Origin: Allopontixanthobacter sediminis | Lineage (GTDB): Bacteria > Pseudomonadota > Alphaproteobacteria > Sphingomonadales > Sphingomonadaceae | DNA: 64,000 bases | Assembly (NCBI RefSeq): GCF_009828115.1 | Contig: NZ_WTYL01000004.1 | Span: 62,001 to 126,000, forward strand | Direction of reading: 5' to 3' | In this document: piece after piece, positions 17,183-25,200 of the stretch | Layout of the letters: every line of letters starts with the position of its first letter | Numbering within the stretch: position 1 is the stretch's first letter | Notes under the pieces: model-generated | The model's input: the letters and a program-made list of their open reading frames with translations, nothing else | Told to the model about the DNA's origin: nothing | The model's database searches: none | Program-made: the position numbers and the translations under genes

Positions 17183-19345
17183 TTACGGCGCCTGCAAGGT
17201 CCAGCTGACGCTGTCCTCTACCCGTTCCGTACCGAACGCTGCGCTCGCGGTTATCCGGTTTTCGCCCGCCACCAGCGTCACTCCTTCCCGGGTGCAAACC
17301 CGGTCGACGCAAGGCGCACTGCCGATGGGCTCGCCGTTCAGCGAAATATCGACCGAAGTCGCGTTGGAATAAACCTTGATCCGGGTCACCGGCTCGGTGC
17401 GCTCGACGAAGCGGCGGCTGGTGATGTGCACGACCGGTGCCGCGCTCCACTGCGCCTTGTAATAGAAGAACGCGTCCTTCCGGATCGTCCGGTCGAAACT
17501 GACCAGCCCCTTGGTGTTGATGTCGGTCGCATCGCCTTCCTGCCGCACCCGGCTGGAAAAATCGAACATGTTCCAGATCCAGCTGCCCCACAGATAGTCG
17601 CGAGAGCGGATTTGCGGCCAGCTCTGTTCGTGCAGCCAGCTTTCGAATTCCTCTGGCTGCGGCCGACCGGTGACGTTCGTCGGACGGCCTTCGGGGTGAC
17701 CGCTATGCTGGGTCAGCGCGCCGCCGGCACCGTATTCGCTGACCGATAGCGGCACGTCCGGGTGGCGGGCGTGGAGCATGTCGAGGTGCGGGCCGAGGTC
17801 CTCCACCTTGCCGTAATACCAGCCGAAATAGCGGTTGTAGCCCATCAGGTCGGCCTCACCCGTGAGCACCGGCAGGTAGTCGGCCTTGTCGCCGGGGGTG
17901 GCTTCGCAGCAATCGGCCAGCACGGTCGGGCGTGAGGGATCCTCGCGCTTGGACAAGGCGTTGAGCTCGCGCAGCAGCGGACGCGCGTCCGCCTTGGGGC
18001 CGAGCCGCTTGAAGGCCAGGTCGATATCCGCCTCGTTCCCGATTCCCCAGGTCACGATGGAGGGATGGTTGAAGTTCTGGCGGATCATCTCGGTCATCTG
18101 CTGCCGCGCATTCGCGGCAAGTTCAGGGGACGCGGGCGCATCGCCGAACGCCACCTTGTTCACGAACGGCACTTCGGCCCACACCACCATGCCGTAACGA
18201 TCGGCGAGGTCGAACCATTGTTCCGCCTGCGGGTAATGCGCCACGCGCACGCTGTTCGCACCCATCTCGGCGATGATCGCCATGTCGCGTGCGTTGTCCT
18301 CCTCCGTCAGGGCCCAGCCTTTGCCGAGGTGATCCTGGTGCCGCGATACGCCGCGCAGCCGCAGCGCTTCGCCATTGAGGAAAAAGCCCTTGTCGGGATC
18401 GAAGCGGATCGAGCGGATGCCAAACGGCTTCTCCACCCGGTCGAGCGCGCGCCCGCCGTCCATCAGAGTGGCTTGGAGGCGGTAAAGATACGGGTCCTCG
18501 AGCCCGTTCCACAGCCGAGGGCGGGCGACGGCGAGATTGCCGCGCGCTTCCGTCTGACCCGGCGTTAGCGCGATGGAGGTTTTCGCCACCGGCTTGCCGT
18601 CGGCACCGAGCGCAGCGAACTGGACGCTCTGTCCGGCCTGCGCCTGCTCCACCCGCACCAGCACCGCTATGGCGGCGGACCCGTCGGCGGCGACAGATGG
18701 TACCGCATAAACACCCGGGCCGCCTGCATCGGTCAGGTCGATGTGGCTGTGCGGCACCGAGATAATACGCGCGGGACGGTAGATGCCGCCATGGATGAAG
18801 AAATCGCCGAGCAGCGGGATGACATGCTGGGTGCTGCTGCCCGGCTGGGGGTCGCTGTTATCCGCGCGCACCAGCAGGACGTTGTCGCTGGTGAAATCGA
18901 GCCCGTGCGTCAGTTCGAACCGGAAGCGGGTGAAGGCGCCGGAATGGCTCCCGAGATGCTGGCCGTTGAGCCAGACGTCGGCAACATTGCCCACCGCGTC
19001 GAACTCGATGAAGTGGCGCTTTGCGGGATCGAGGTCGGCCCCGTCGATCACCCGCCGGTACCACCCCCGGCCCTGCCGGTTGTCGGTCGCTTCCGTGCGG
19101 CCGATGCGATATTCCCCGAGCCGGTTCCAGGTATGCGGCAGCGTCACAGTCTGCCACACGGACGGTAGCGCGGACCCCGCATCGGACGGGGACCATTCGT
19201 CATTGTAGGCGAATTCCCAGTCCTGCGGCAGTTCGGTCACGTTGCGCATCGCGGCCCGATCGAGCTGCGGGCTGGATGTCGTAGCGCAACCGGCAGCTGT
19301 CAGCGCTAGCAACAATGCGAACAGCATGGCGGCGGAGCGGTTCAC
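17183..19345 (-). CDS. Glycoside hydrolase family 2 (beta-galactosidase/beta-glucuronidase-like lipoprotein)
   Basis: 720 residues reading from GTG 19345, which overlaps the stop of the upstream gene (GTGA). This start gives a compact lipoprotein signal (LTAAGC). Sugar-binding jelly roll (residues ~35-200, with FIEFDAVGNVADVWLNGQ), immunoglobulin-like domain and TIM barrel follow in GH2 order. The acid/base is E438 in WGIGNEADI and the nucleophile E537 in SVSEYGAGG. It should hydrolyse a terminal beta-glycoside in the envelope; galactoside, glucuronide and mannoside cannot be separated here. Third gene of an esterase-EEP-GH2 operon behind the operator at 21036. Confidence 0.9.
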   Translation of the reverse strand: MNRSAAMLFALLLALTAAGCATTSSPQLDRAAMRNVTELPQDWEFAYNDEWSPSDAGSALPSVWQTVTLPHTWNRLGEYRIGRTEATDNRQGRGWYRRVIDGADLDPAKRHFIEFDAVGNVADVWLNGQHLGSHSGAFTRFRFELTHGLDFTSDNVLLVRADNSDPQPGSSTQHVIPLLGDFFIHGGIYRPARIISVPHSHIDLTDAGGPGVYAVPSVAADGSAAIAVLVRVEQAQAGQSVQFAALGADGKPVAKTSIALTPGQTEARGNLAVARPRLWNGLEDPYLYRLQATLMDGGRALDRVEKPFGIRSIRFDPDKGFFLNGEALRLRGVSRHQDHLGKGWALTEEDNARDMAIIAEMGANSVRVAHYPQAEQWFDLADRYGMVVWAEVPFVNKVAFGDAPASPELAANARQQMTEMIRQNFNHPSIVTWGIGNEADIDLAFKRLGPKADARPLLRELNALSKREDPSRPTVLADCCEATPGDKADYLPVLTGEADLMGYNRYFGWYYGKVEDLGPHLDMLHARHPDVPLSVSEYGAGGALTQHSGHPEGRPTNVTGRPQPEEFESWLHEQSWPQIRSRDYLWGSWIWNMFDFSSRVRQEGDATDINTKGLVSFDRTIRKDAFFYYKAQWSAAPVVHITSRRFVERTEPVTRIKVYSNATSVDISLNGEPIGSAPCVDRVCTREGVTLVAGENRITASAAFGTERVEDSVSWTLQAP

Positions 19346-20250
19346 GGGCGGGTTAACGTCAACTCGGCCAGCACCGGGTAATGGTCCGATGGCAACCGGC
19401 CGCCCCAATGCTGGGTGATGACGGCGTGGCTGGTAACCTGGAAACGGGGACTGACGAAGATGTGGTCGATCGGTTCCACCGCATCGGCATCGATCCGGAA
19501 CCCGGTGAAGGTTCCCTTTGGTCCATAAGGAGCAGAGGCACTCAGGTTCCGCGCATCGGATAGCGACGTTGCGCCGGTGTCCGCCAGCAGCCGGTACGGT
19601 TCACTGCCGGTGGGCGAGTTGAAATCGCCCATTACTATCGCGGGCAGCCCCGCATCGGGGCCGGCCTTTACCCACTCCCCGATCAGCCGCGCACTATTAG
19701 CCTTGGCAACCGCCCCGACGTGGTCGAAATGCGTGTTCAACACGCGGAGCGTTTCGCCCGATTTCCGGTCTCGCAACACCGCCCAAGTGGCGATCCGCGG
19801 CAAGGCGGCGTCCCACGCCTTCCCCGGCGTTTCCGGCGTTGGTGAGAGCCAGAAGGTGCCTGACCGAACAAGCTCGAAACGGTCACGGCGCCACGCGAGC
19901 GGCGAGAATTCGCCGGCCTCCCGTCCGTCATCGCGGCCCGCGCCGATCATGGCATAATCCGGCAAGGCGGCTTCAAGTTCGCGCTTCTGGTGAAGCAGAA
20001 CTTCCTGCATCCCGAGCAGGTCAGGCGCTTCGCGGCGGATCAGTTCGAAGACCAGCTCCTTGCGCTGCGGCCAGGCGTTCGCCCCGTCACTGGGCAGGTC
20101 CAGCCGGATGTTGAACGTCATCGCGCTGATCGGGGCCGGGGTATCGGTCGCGGCTGCGATACCGGGCCGAGCGCCGGCATGGACGCAGCCGATCAGCAGC
20201 AGGGCGGACGACAGGGCGACCAGCGCCCCGAGGACGCCTCTCCTATTCAC
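19342..20250 (-). CDS. Endonuclease/exonuclease/phosphatase-fold phosphoesterase, lipoprotein
   Basis: 302 residues from GTG 20250; this start overlaps the esterase stop by 8 bases and yields a lipoprotein signal (LLIGC, C22). An alternative ATG at 20304 would add 18 unlikely residues. The EEP-superfamily catalytic motifs are all present: TFNIRLD, GMQEVLL, NTHFDHVG, GDFNS, DHIF and SDHYPV. Such enzymes are Mg-dependent phosphodiesterases or phosphatases. An exported form inside a glycan operon is unlikely to act on DNA; removal of a phosphodiester substituent from a carbohydrate is a reasonable inference. It is coupled by overlaps on both sides. Confidence 0.88.
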   Translation of the reverse strand: MNRRGVLGALVALSSALLLIGCVHAGARPGIAAATDTPAPISAMTFNIRLDLPSDGANAWPQRKELVFELIRREAPDLLGMQEVLLHQKRELEAALPDYAMIGAGRDDGREAGEFSPLAWRRDRFELVRSGTFWLSPTPETPGKAWDAALPRIATWAVLRDRKSGETLRVLNTHFDHVGAVAKANSARLIGEWVKAGPDAGLPAIVMGDFNSPTGSEPYRLLADTGATSLSDARNLSASAPYGPKGTFTGFRIDADAVEPIDHIFVSPRFQVTSHAVITQHWGGRLPSDHYPVLAELTLTRP

Positions 20251-21007
20251 CGCCTTGCATCCGGCGCTGGGACAGCAGCCACAAATACAATTCAGGATCT
20301 TCATAGGCCGGGTCCCACGCGTTGTGGCCCAAGTCGGGGTAGATGGTCAGTCGCGACTTGCGGCCTTCGCAGGCGCGGATCGCACGCGCCATCGCGAAGC
20401 TCCCTTCAGGTACCACCACATCGTCGCGGTCACCGTGAAACGCCCAGACGGGCAGGTCCTTGAGCGCGCAGGCGGTGTCCGCAACGCCGCGGCCGGCAAC
20501 CGGGGCGAGGGCGGCAAAGCGTTCCGGTTCGGCTGCCGCCCATCGCCACGCGGCATGGCCGCCGCGGCTGAGGCCGGTCAGGTAGATGCGGTCCGGATCG
20601 ACCGGCAGGGTTGCCGTGACATGATCGAGGATCTTGTCGAGCTTGGCGATGTCCCAATCCTGTTCAGCCCCCAGCAGCGGCGAGATCAGGATGAATGGAA
20701 AGTCGGGGTTGCGGTCGGCGTGCTTAGGCGGGCCGTGAACCTTGACCCGGGCCACATCGTCGCCGCGTTCACCCGAACCATGAAGGAAGATCATCAGGGG
20801 CCATTTGGTCTGTTCCCCGTCGTCGCCAGCTTCAAGCCCGCGGGGAATGAACAATTGGTAGGGATAGCCGGTTTCATCCAGTGGTTCTTGCGGATGCTGT
20901 CCGTGCTGCGGCTCGTCCGCGGCCGCAACCGGCATGGCCTGCAAACCGGCGGCCAGCAGAAACGAACACAGGGCCAGTCTGGCCGTTGATAAAACCGGGT
21001 TGCGCAT
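20243..21007 (-). CDS. Exported alpha/beta-hydrolase (carbohydrate-esterase/dienelactone-hydrolase-like)
   Basis: 254 residues from ATG 21007, with a signal peptide to about residue 31. Oxyanion-type FLHGSGERGDD, nucleophile S147 in GLSRGGHAAW, Asp in HGDRDDVV and His in LGHNAWD form a complete catalytic set. It resembles the PHB-depolymerase/CE1-like esterases found in polysaccharide loci. It probably removes acyl groups such as acetyl or succinyl from a glycan in the periplasm; the acyl group is not readable. First gene of the operon with the EEP enzyme and GH2, with the operator at 21036-21049 directly upstream of its start. Confidence 0.85.
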   Translation of the reverse strand: MRNPVLSTARLALCSFLLAAGLQAMPVAAADEPQHGQHPQEPLDETGYPYQLFIPRGLEAGDDGEQTKWPLMIFLHGSGERGDDVARVKVHGPPKHADRNPDFPFILISPLLGAEQDWDIAKLDKILDHVTATLPVDPDRIYLTGLSRGGHAAWRWAAAEPERFAALAPVAGRGVADTACALKDLPVWAFHGDRDDVVVPEGSFAMARAIRACEGRKSRLTIYPDLGHNAWDPAYEDPELYLWLLSQRRMQGGE

Positions 21008-21035
21008 TGCCAAATAAACTCCCGTCGACTGTTAT

Positions 21036-21049
21036 TGTAAGCGGTTACA
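21036..21049. promoter_or_regulatory. LacI-type operator upstream of the esterase-EEP-GH2 operon
   Basis: TGTAAGCGGTTACA, a 14-bp palindrome with one mismatched pair, 28 bp upstream of the esterase start and 58 bp downstream of the LacI stop. It fits TGNAANCGNTTNCA as do the sites at 6130 and 12472. Another AACCGGTT core at 21091-21098 lacks matching outer arms and is weaker. Confidence 0.72.
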
Positions 21050-21107
21050 TTGGCAGCTTGGTTGATCGTGCGCGAGAAGGCAATCCGTTAAACCGGTTCG
21101 GTGGAAC

Positions 21108-22112
21108 TTATTGTTCGGGAATGCCTGCGGTGGAAGCCCGGATTGCCAGGGTCGGCGCAATAACGAGGCCGTCGGACGAGGACAGCGCTTCTCCCCTGAG
21201 GATCCGCAGGAGCATCAGCGCGGCAGCAGATCCGAGCCGGGTGATATCGGAATGCACCGTGGTCAATTGCGGGGTGACATAACGGGTGAGCGGAATATCG
21301 TCGAACCCGGCGATCAGAACGTCGCGGCCGATTTCCATACCGTTTTCGCGCAGCTCGGCCATCAGGTCGACCGCCATCAGGTCGTTCCCGGCGAACACCG
21401 CGTCGAACCGGATATTTCCGTCGAGCAGGAAGCGCGCTGCACTGCGTCCGGCGTTTTCGCGGAAGTCGCCCGGCAGGATGGTCGGATCGGTAATTCGCAA
21501 CCGCTCCTTGAGCACGTCGCAATAGCCGCGCTGGCGCTCGCTCGCGTCGCGGTTGCTGACCGGACCGGCGATGTGGACGATGTTGCGCGCGCCGCGTTCG
21601 ATCAGATGCTCGGTGATCAGACGCGCCCCGGCATAATTGTCCACCGTGACGAACGGCGTGTGCCCGTCGACTGCGCGTGCGTTGAGCAGCACCGTGGGTA
21701 ACTGTTTCGACAGCGATCCGGCCATTGTCTCGGCACTGGAGTTTGGCGGCATCACCAGCAGGCCGTCCACCCGCCCGCGCATCGCCCGGATGGCCTGGCC
21801 GGTTTCTTCCGGACTGCCGTGCATATTGCCGAGCAGCAGGTTCTTGCCCGCGCGGTGCACCACCACGTCGATCCCGCGGATCATCTCGGAGAAAAATTCG
21901 CCGAACAGGTCGGGCAGGATTACCCCGATCGTGTCGGTGGTGCGGCGAGTGAGGTTGCGTGCGCCGCTGTGGGGAACGTAATCGAGACGGACCGCAGCGG
22001 CCTCGATCTTCTCGCGAGTTTCACGCGTTACATTGGTCAGGCCGTTGAGGGCGCGCGAGGCTGTCGCGACGGAAACTCCGGCCTCTTTTGCTACTTCCCT
22101 GATGGTTACCAT
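21108..22112 (-). CDS. LacI-family transcriptional regulator of the glycan locus
   Basis: 334 residues, standard LacI length. The N-terminal helix-turn-helix and hinge read TIREVAKEAGVSVATASRAL then NVTRETREKI and LDYVPHSGARNL. The periplasmic-binding-protein-like sensor domain begins at TIGVILPDLFGEFF. It should bind TGNAANCGNTTNCA palindromes and respond to a sugar. Three such palindromes lie in this locus. The gene is transcribed with the same polarity as the MFS gene before it and the esterase operon after it. No clear operator lies in its own 75-bp upstream gap, so self-regulation is not evident. Confidence 0.93.
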   Translation of the reverse strand: MVTIREVAKEAGVSVATASRALNGLTNVTRETREKIEAAAVRLDYVPHSGARNLTRRTTDTIGVILPDLFGEFFSEMIRGIDVVVHRAGKNLLLGNMHGSPEETGQAIRAMRGRVDGLLVMPPNSSAETMAGSLSKQLPTVLLNARAVDGHTPFVTVDNYAGARLITEHLIERGARNIVHIAGPVSNRDASERQRGYCDVLKERLRITDPTILPGDFRENAGRSAARFLLDGNIRFDAVFAGNDLMAVDLMAELRENGMEIGRDVLIAGFDDIPLTRYVTPQLTTVHSDITRLGSAAALMLLRILRGEALSSSDGLVIAPTLAIRASTAGIPEQ

Positions 22113-22187
22113 ATGTGTGCCACGCGGCCCCTTTAGCCAAATCGCAATGGGACGCCAACTGTTCAGAAGTTACCTGCCGGATATTCC

Positions 22188-23456
22188 CTATGTTTCCCGC
22201 ATTGTTGCGAGCAGGATGCAGGACATCACGGCCAAAGCGGCCAGCAGCAGGAACAGTGCCTGGAAACCGAAAACCGGCACCAGTGCAAGCGCCAGCCACG
22301 GCATGATCAACGAGGGGACGGTGTTCGTTAAGTTGAACACGCCAAGGTCCCGGCCCCGGGTCTGCGGACGGGGGAGGACGCGCAGGGTCTGGCTCGAATG
22401 GAGCGACAGGAACACCCCGGTCAGCACGCCGAACACGGCAAATCCGCTGACCGCCATCGCGGCGCTATCGGCCATCGCCATCCACACCAGGCCCACCGCG
22501 CCGCCGCCCGACAGGACGGCGAGCGGCAGGATCGGCCGACCGGCACGGTCCGACCAGCGTCCAACATAGACCGCAATCGGCACCGAAATGACCAGCACCG
22601 TCGTAAACAGCCGCGCGGTATCGTTGTCGGTGATCCCCTCGTCGATACTTCGCAGCCACAACAGCAGGAATGCGAACAGCGCCGCTTCGGCGATCTGGAT
22701 CAACAACCGGGCGAACCACATGCGGCCCACGGCGCTGCCGCGGGCCTTGCGCCCGGTGGTCCCCGGCCCAGTGACCACTTCGACCCGCAGTTCCTTCTTC
22801 GGCTTCATAAGTTCCGGCATCGGCGCGGGATTGCCGAAAAACACGACCGGCAGCACCAGCCCAAGGACGATGACCGCTACCATGACCAGCCGCGTGTCCG
22901 CACCGGCAAGACCGGGGATGGTGACGACCGCACCGACCATCGCTCCGACCGCCGGGGCCGCCGACAGCAGACCGCCCAGCGTCCCCTTCTGGCTGTCGGG
23001 AACACAATCCCCCGCCCATGCGCCCAGCGGCGCCAGCATCATGTTGACCGCGGTCTGCCACAGCACGATCATGACCAGCAGGCCCGCAATCGACGTGATG
23101 TATTGCATGCCCACCAGGAGCACGCTGGACAGGAGCGCGCCCGCGACGATCCATTCCTTCCGCCGGGAGGAACGGTCGCTTATCCAGCCGAACAGGATGT
23201 TGGCCGCACTGGCCGCACACGCCCCGGCAAAGGCGGCGTAGGCGAGCACCTGCAGCGCGTCGCCCTGCCAGATCACGCCGGCCCTTACTGGCAGCAGCAA
23301 GGTCAGGAACGGCGCATAGGACGCCGAGCCGCCCGCAGCCGCCAGCGCATAGAGCAGCAGGAAGCGCCGCGACTGCAATCCGGAGACGGCGCGATCAGAC
23401 AACGGCGCGGACCTGCGTATTCGGTTTAGCCCGCATTGCGGCGTTCCTTCCCCCAT
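22188..23456 (-). CDS. MFS transporter
   Basis: 422 residues, about 12 transmembrane segments in two halves with a basic cytoplasmic loop (about residues 205-245). The MFS loop-2 signature appears as FGWISDRSSRRKEW. It lies directly upstream of lacI on the same strand with a 75-bp gap and could be co-transcribed. In this context it probably moves a mono- or oligosaccharide across the inner membrane as a partner to the FHS permease at 4614, but an efflux role cannot be excluded. Confidence 0.8.
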   Translation of the reverse strand: MGEGTPQCGLNRIRRSAPLSDRAVSGLQSRRFLLLYALAAAGGSASYAPFLTLLLPVRAGVIWQGDALQVLAYAAFAGACAASAANILFGWISDRSSRRKEWIVAGALLSSVLLVGMQYITSIAGLLVMIVLWQTAVNMMLAPLGAWAGDCVPDSQKGTLGGLLSAAPAVGAMVGAVVTIPGLAGADTRLVMVAVIVLGLVLPVVFFGNPAPMPELMKPKKELRVEVVTGPGTTGRKARGSAVGRMWFARLLIQIAEAALFAFLLLWLRSIDEGITDNDTARLFTTVLVISVPIAVYVGRWSDRAGRPILPLAVLSGGGAVGLVWMAMADSAAMAVSGFAVFGVLTGVFLSLHSSQTLRVLPRPQTRGRDLGVFNLTNTVPSLIMPWLALALVPVFGFQALFLLLAALAVMSCILLATMRET

Positions 23457-23661
23457 GGTTTCGGGGTGGGCTTAGCTTCCTTGCCGAAAAGGGCTAGCGA
23501 TTTGTCCCGGCTTCGGAGTCTCTTGTCGGCGCTGTGCCTTTTTGGTCAGACACGGCAGTAGTTTGATGGTAGAACCGGCAAGGTCGAGCCATTTCTGACC
23601 GGATATTCCCGGCGGCAATGGATTGTTTGCAATGGCAAAAGAATAGAGCGCGGCGCGATTA

Positions 23662-25200
23662 ATGCTTGCAAATATTGCCAAAATAATTGCAGTGCCTATG
23701 CTTGGGATTACCGGCAACAGGGGCGCTGCCATCACTCAATTCGAACGACAACTACAAGTCCTCCGATTGTCGGCGGACCTGATCCGCCGCAATTCGTTTC
23801 GGCTGGCCGGACCGATTGCGGCGTCGCTGGCGCTTGGCGGCTGCGGACAGTCGATTACCTACGCCGATCTTCCTGCGGCGAATATTCCCGTTCCCGAACA
23901 ATGGAGCGCCGGTGCCGCTCCCCTCGAAACCGACGTTACCGATTACTGGTTGGCGCTCAATGATCCGGCGCTGGCGGAATTCGTCGCGCTTGCGGCAGAG
24001 AACAATCTCGACCTTGCCCAGTCGGCGGCCAGGCTGGCGCAAGCGCGTGAAGCCCTGGTCATCGCGCGTGCCGGCCGGCTGCCCGCCGTTTCCGCCAGCG
24101 GCGGGGTAAGCCGAGAGGTGGGCGATTTCGCCGAGCGTTCCCTGCAATTCTCGGTTGGCGCGGATGCCAGTTGGGAAGCCGACCTGTTTGGGCAGATCAC
24201 CGGATCGGTCGACGCGGCAAGCGCGGACCTTGCCAGCGCCGGGTATTCGCTGGCCGATTTGCAGCGCATCATCATCGGCAATGTCGCCGTCTCGACTATT
24301 TCCGCCCGGTCGACCGCAGCCCAGCTCGCGATAGCGCGCGACACCCTGGTCAACCAGGATGACAACCTGCAGATCGCCCGCTGGCGCAACCAGGCAGGGC
24401 TCGTGTCCAGCCTCGATGTCGAGCAGGCCCGGGTCCAGCGTGCGCAGACCGCGGCGAGTATTCCCGCGCTGGAAAGCGATCTTGCCGCTACCGCCAACGC
24501 CATCTCGACCCTGATCGGCGAGCCGCCGGGCCGCGTCCTGGCGTTACTGGACAACACCGCCCGGATCCCGCGGCCGCCTGAAACGGTCGGTCTGGCAGCC
24601 CCGGCAGAAGTCCTGCGCCGCCGTCCCGATGTGCGCGCGGCCGAGGCAGGCCTGCTGGCCAGCAGCGCGCGGGTGGGCGTGGCGCGGGCGCAGTTGCTGC
24701 CGCTCGTGCGCCTTACCGGCACGGTCGGCAGCGGCTCCATCGGGATCGGCAATCTGTTCGATATCATCACCGGCAACCTGTTTGCGGGGGTCAGCCAGCT
24801 GATTTTCGACGGCGGCCGGACGCGGGCCCAGGTTGGCAGCGCAGAAGCCGCGGCCGAAGGGGCGTTGGCGGCATGGCGTCAATCGATCCTGATCGCGCTC
24901 GAGGATGTCGAAAGCGGAAGCGCGAGCCTGAGTGCCGCCCGGCAGCGGGTCGCGCTGTTCGCCGAAGCCCGCGAAGCTGCAGAAAACGCGGCGATCCTCG
25001 CGCGCAGCCAGTACCAGGCGGGTTTGACCGATTTCCGGACCCTGCTGACGGCGGAAAACCAGTTGCTGTCAGCGCGTAATTCGCAGGTTGCCTCGGAAGC
25101 GCAGCGCGCGAGTGCCTTCGTCACCTTGACGCAGGCACTCGGCGGCGGCTGGGACCCGGGCAACTATCCAGAGACTTTCAGCCCAGGACTTGATCCATGA
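23662..25200 (+). CDS. TolC/NodT-family outer-membrane efflux lipoprotein
   Basis: Up to 512 residues. Two OEP repeats of long alpha-helical hairpins, with the typical LRRRPDVRAAEAGLLASSARVG-type junction (positions about 24610-24670) and QLIFDGGRTRAQVG, identify a TolC-like factor of the NodT/OprM lipoprotein class. The lipobox is LALGGC. The N terminus is uncertain: starting at 23662 places the lipid cysteine at residue 61, ATG 23698 at 49, and TTG 23767 at 26, which would suit a lipoprotein best; none has a clear ribosome-binding site. The stop overlaps the adaptor start (ATGA), so it belongs to the MacAB-like operon. Confidence 0.9.
   Translation: MLANIAKIIAVPMLGITGNRGAAITQFERQLQVLRLSADLIRRNSFRLAGPIAASLALGGCGQSITYADLPAANIPVPEQWSAGAAPLETDVTDYWLALNDPALAEFVALAAENNLDLAQSAARLAQAREALVIARAGRLPAVSASGGVSREVGDFAERSLQFSVGADASWEADLFGQITGSVDAASADLASAGYSLADLQRIIIGNVAVSTISARSTAAQLAIARDTLVNQDDNLQIARWRNQAGLVSSLDVEQARVQRAQTAASIPALESDLAATANAISTLIGEPPGRVLALLDNTARIPRPPETVGLAAPAEVLRRRPDVRAAEAGLLASSARVGVARAQLLPLVRLTGTVGSGSIGIGNLFDIITGNLFAGVSQLIFDGGRTRAQVGSAEAAAEGALAAWRQSILIALEDVESGSASLSAARQRVALFAEAREAAENAAILARSQYQAGLTDFRTLLTAENQLLSARNSQVASEAQRASAFVTLTQALGGGWDPGNYPETFSPGLDP

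Noticed and set aside
21091-21098. AACCGGTT next to the lacI stop as a fourth operator
   Set aside because: Only the 8-bp core is symmetric; the outer arms do not match TGNAANCGNTTNCA.
23472-23735. 87-codon minus-strand frame before the first TolC-like gene
   Set aside because: No ribosome-binding site, overlaps the possible 5' end of the efflux gene, no known domain.
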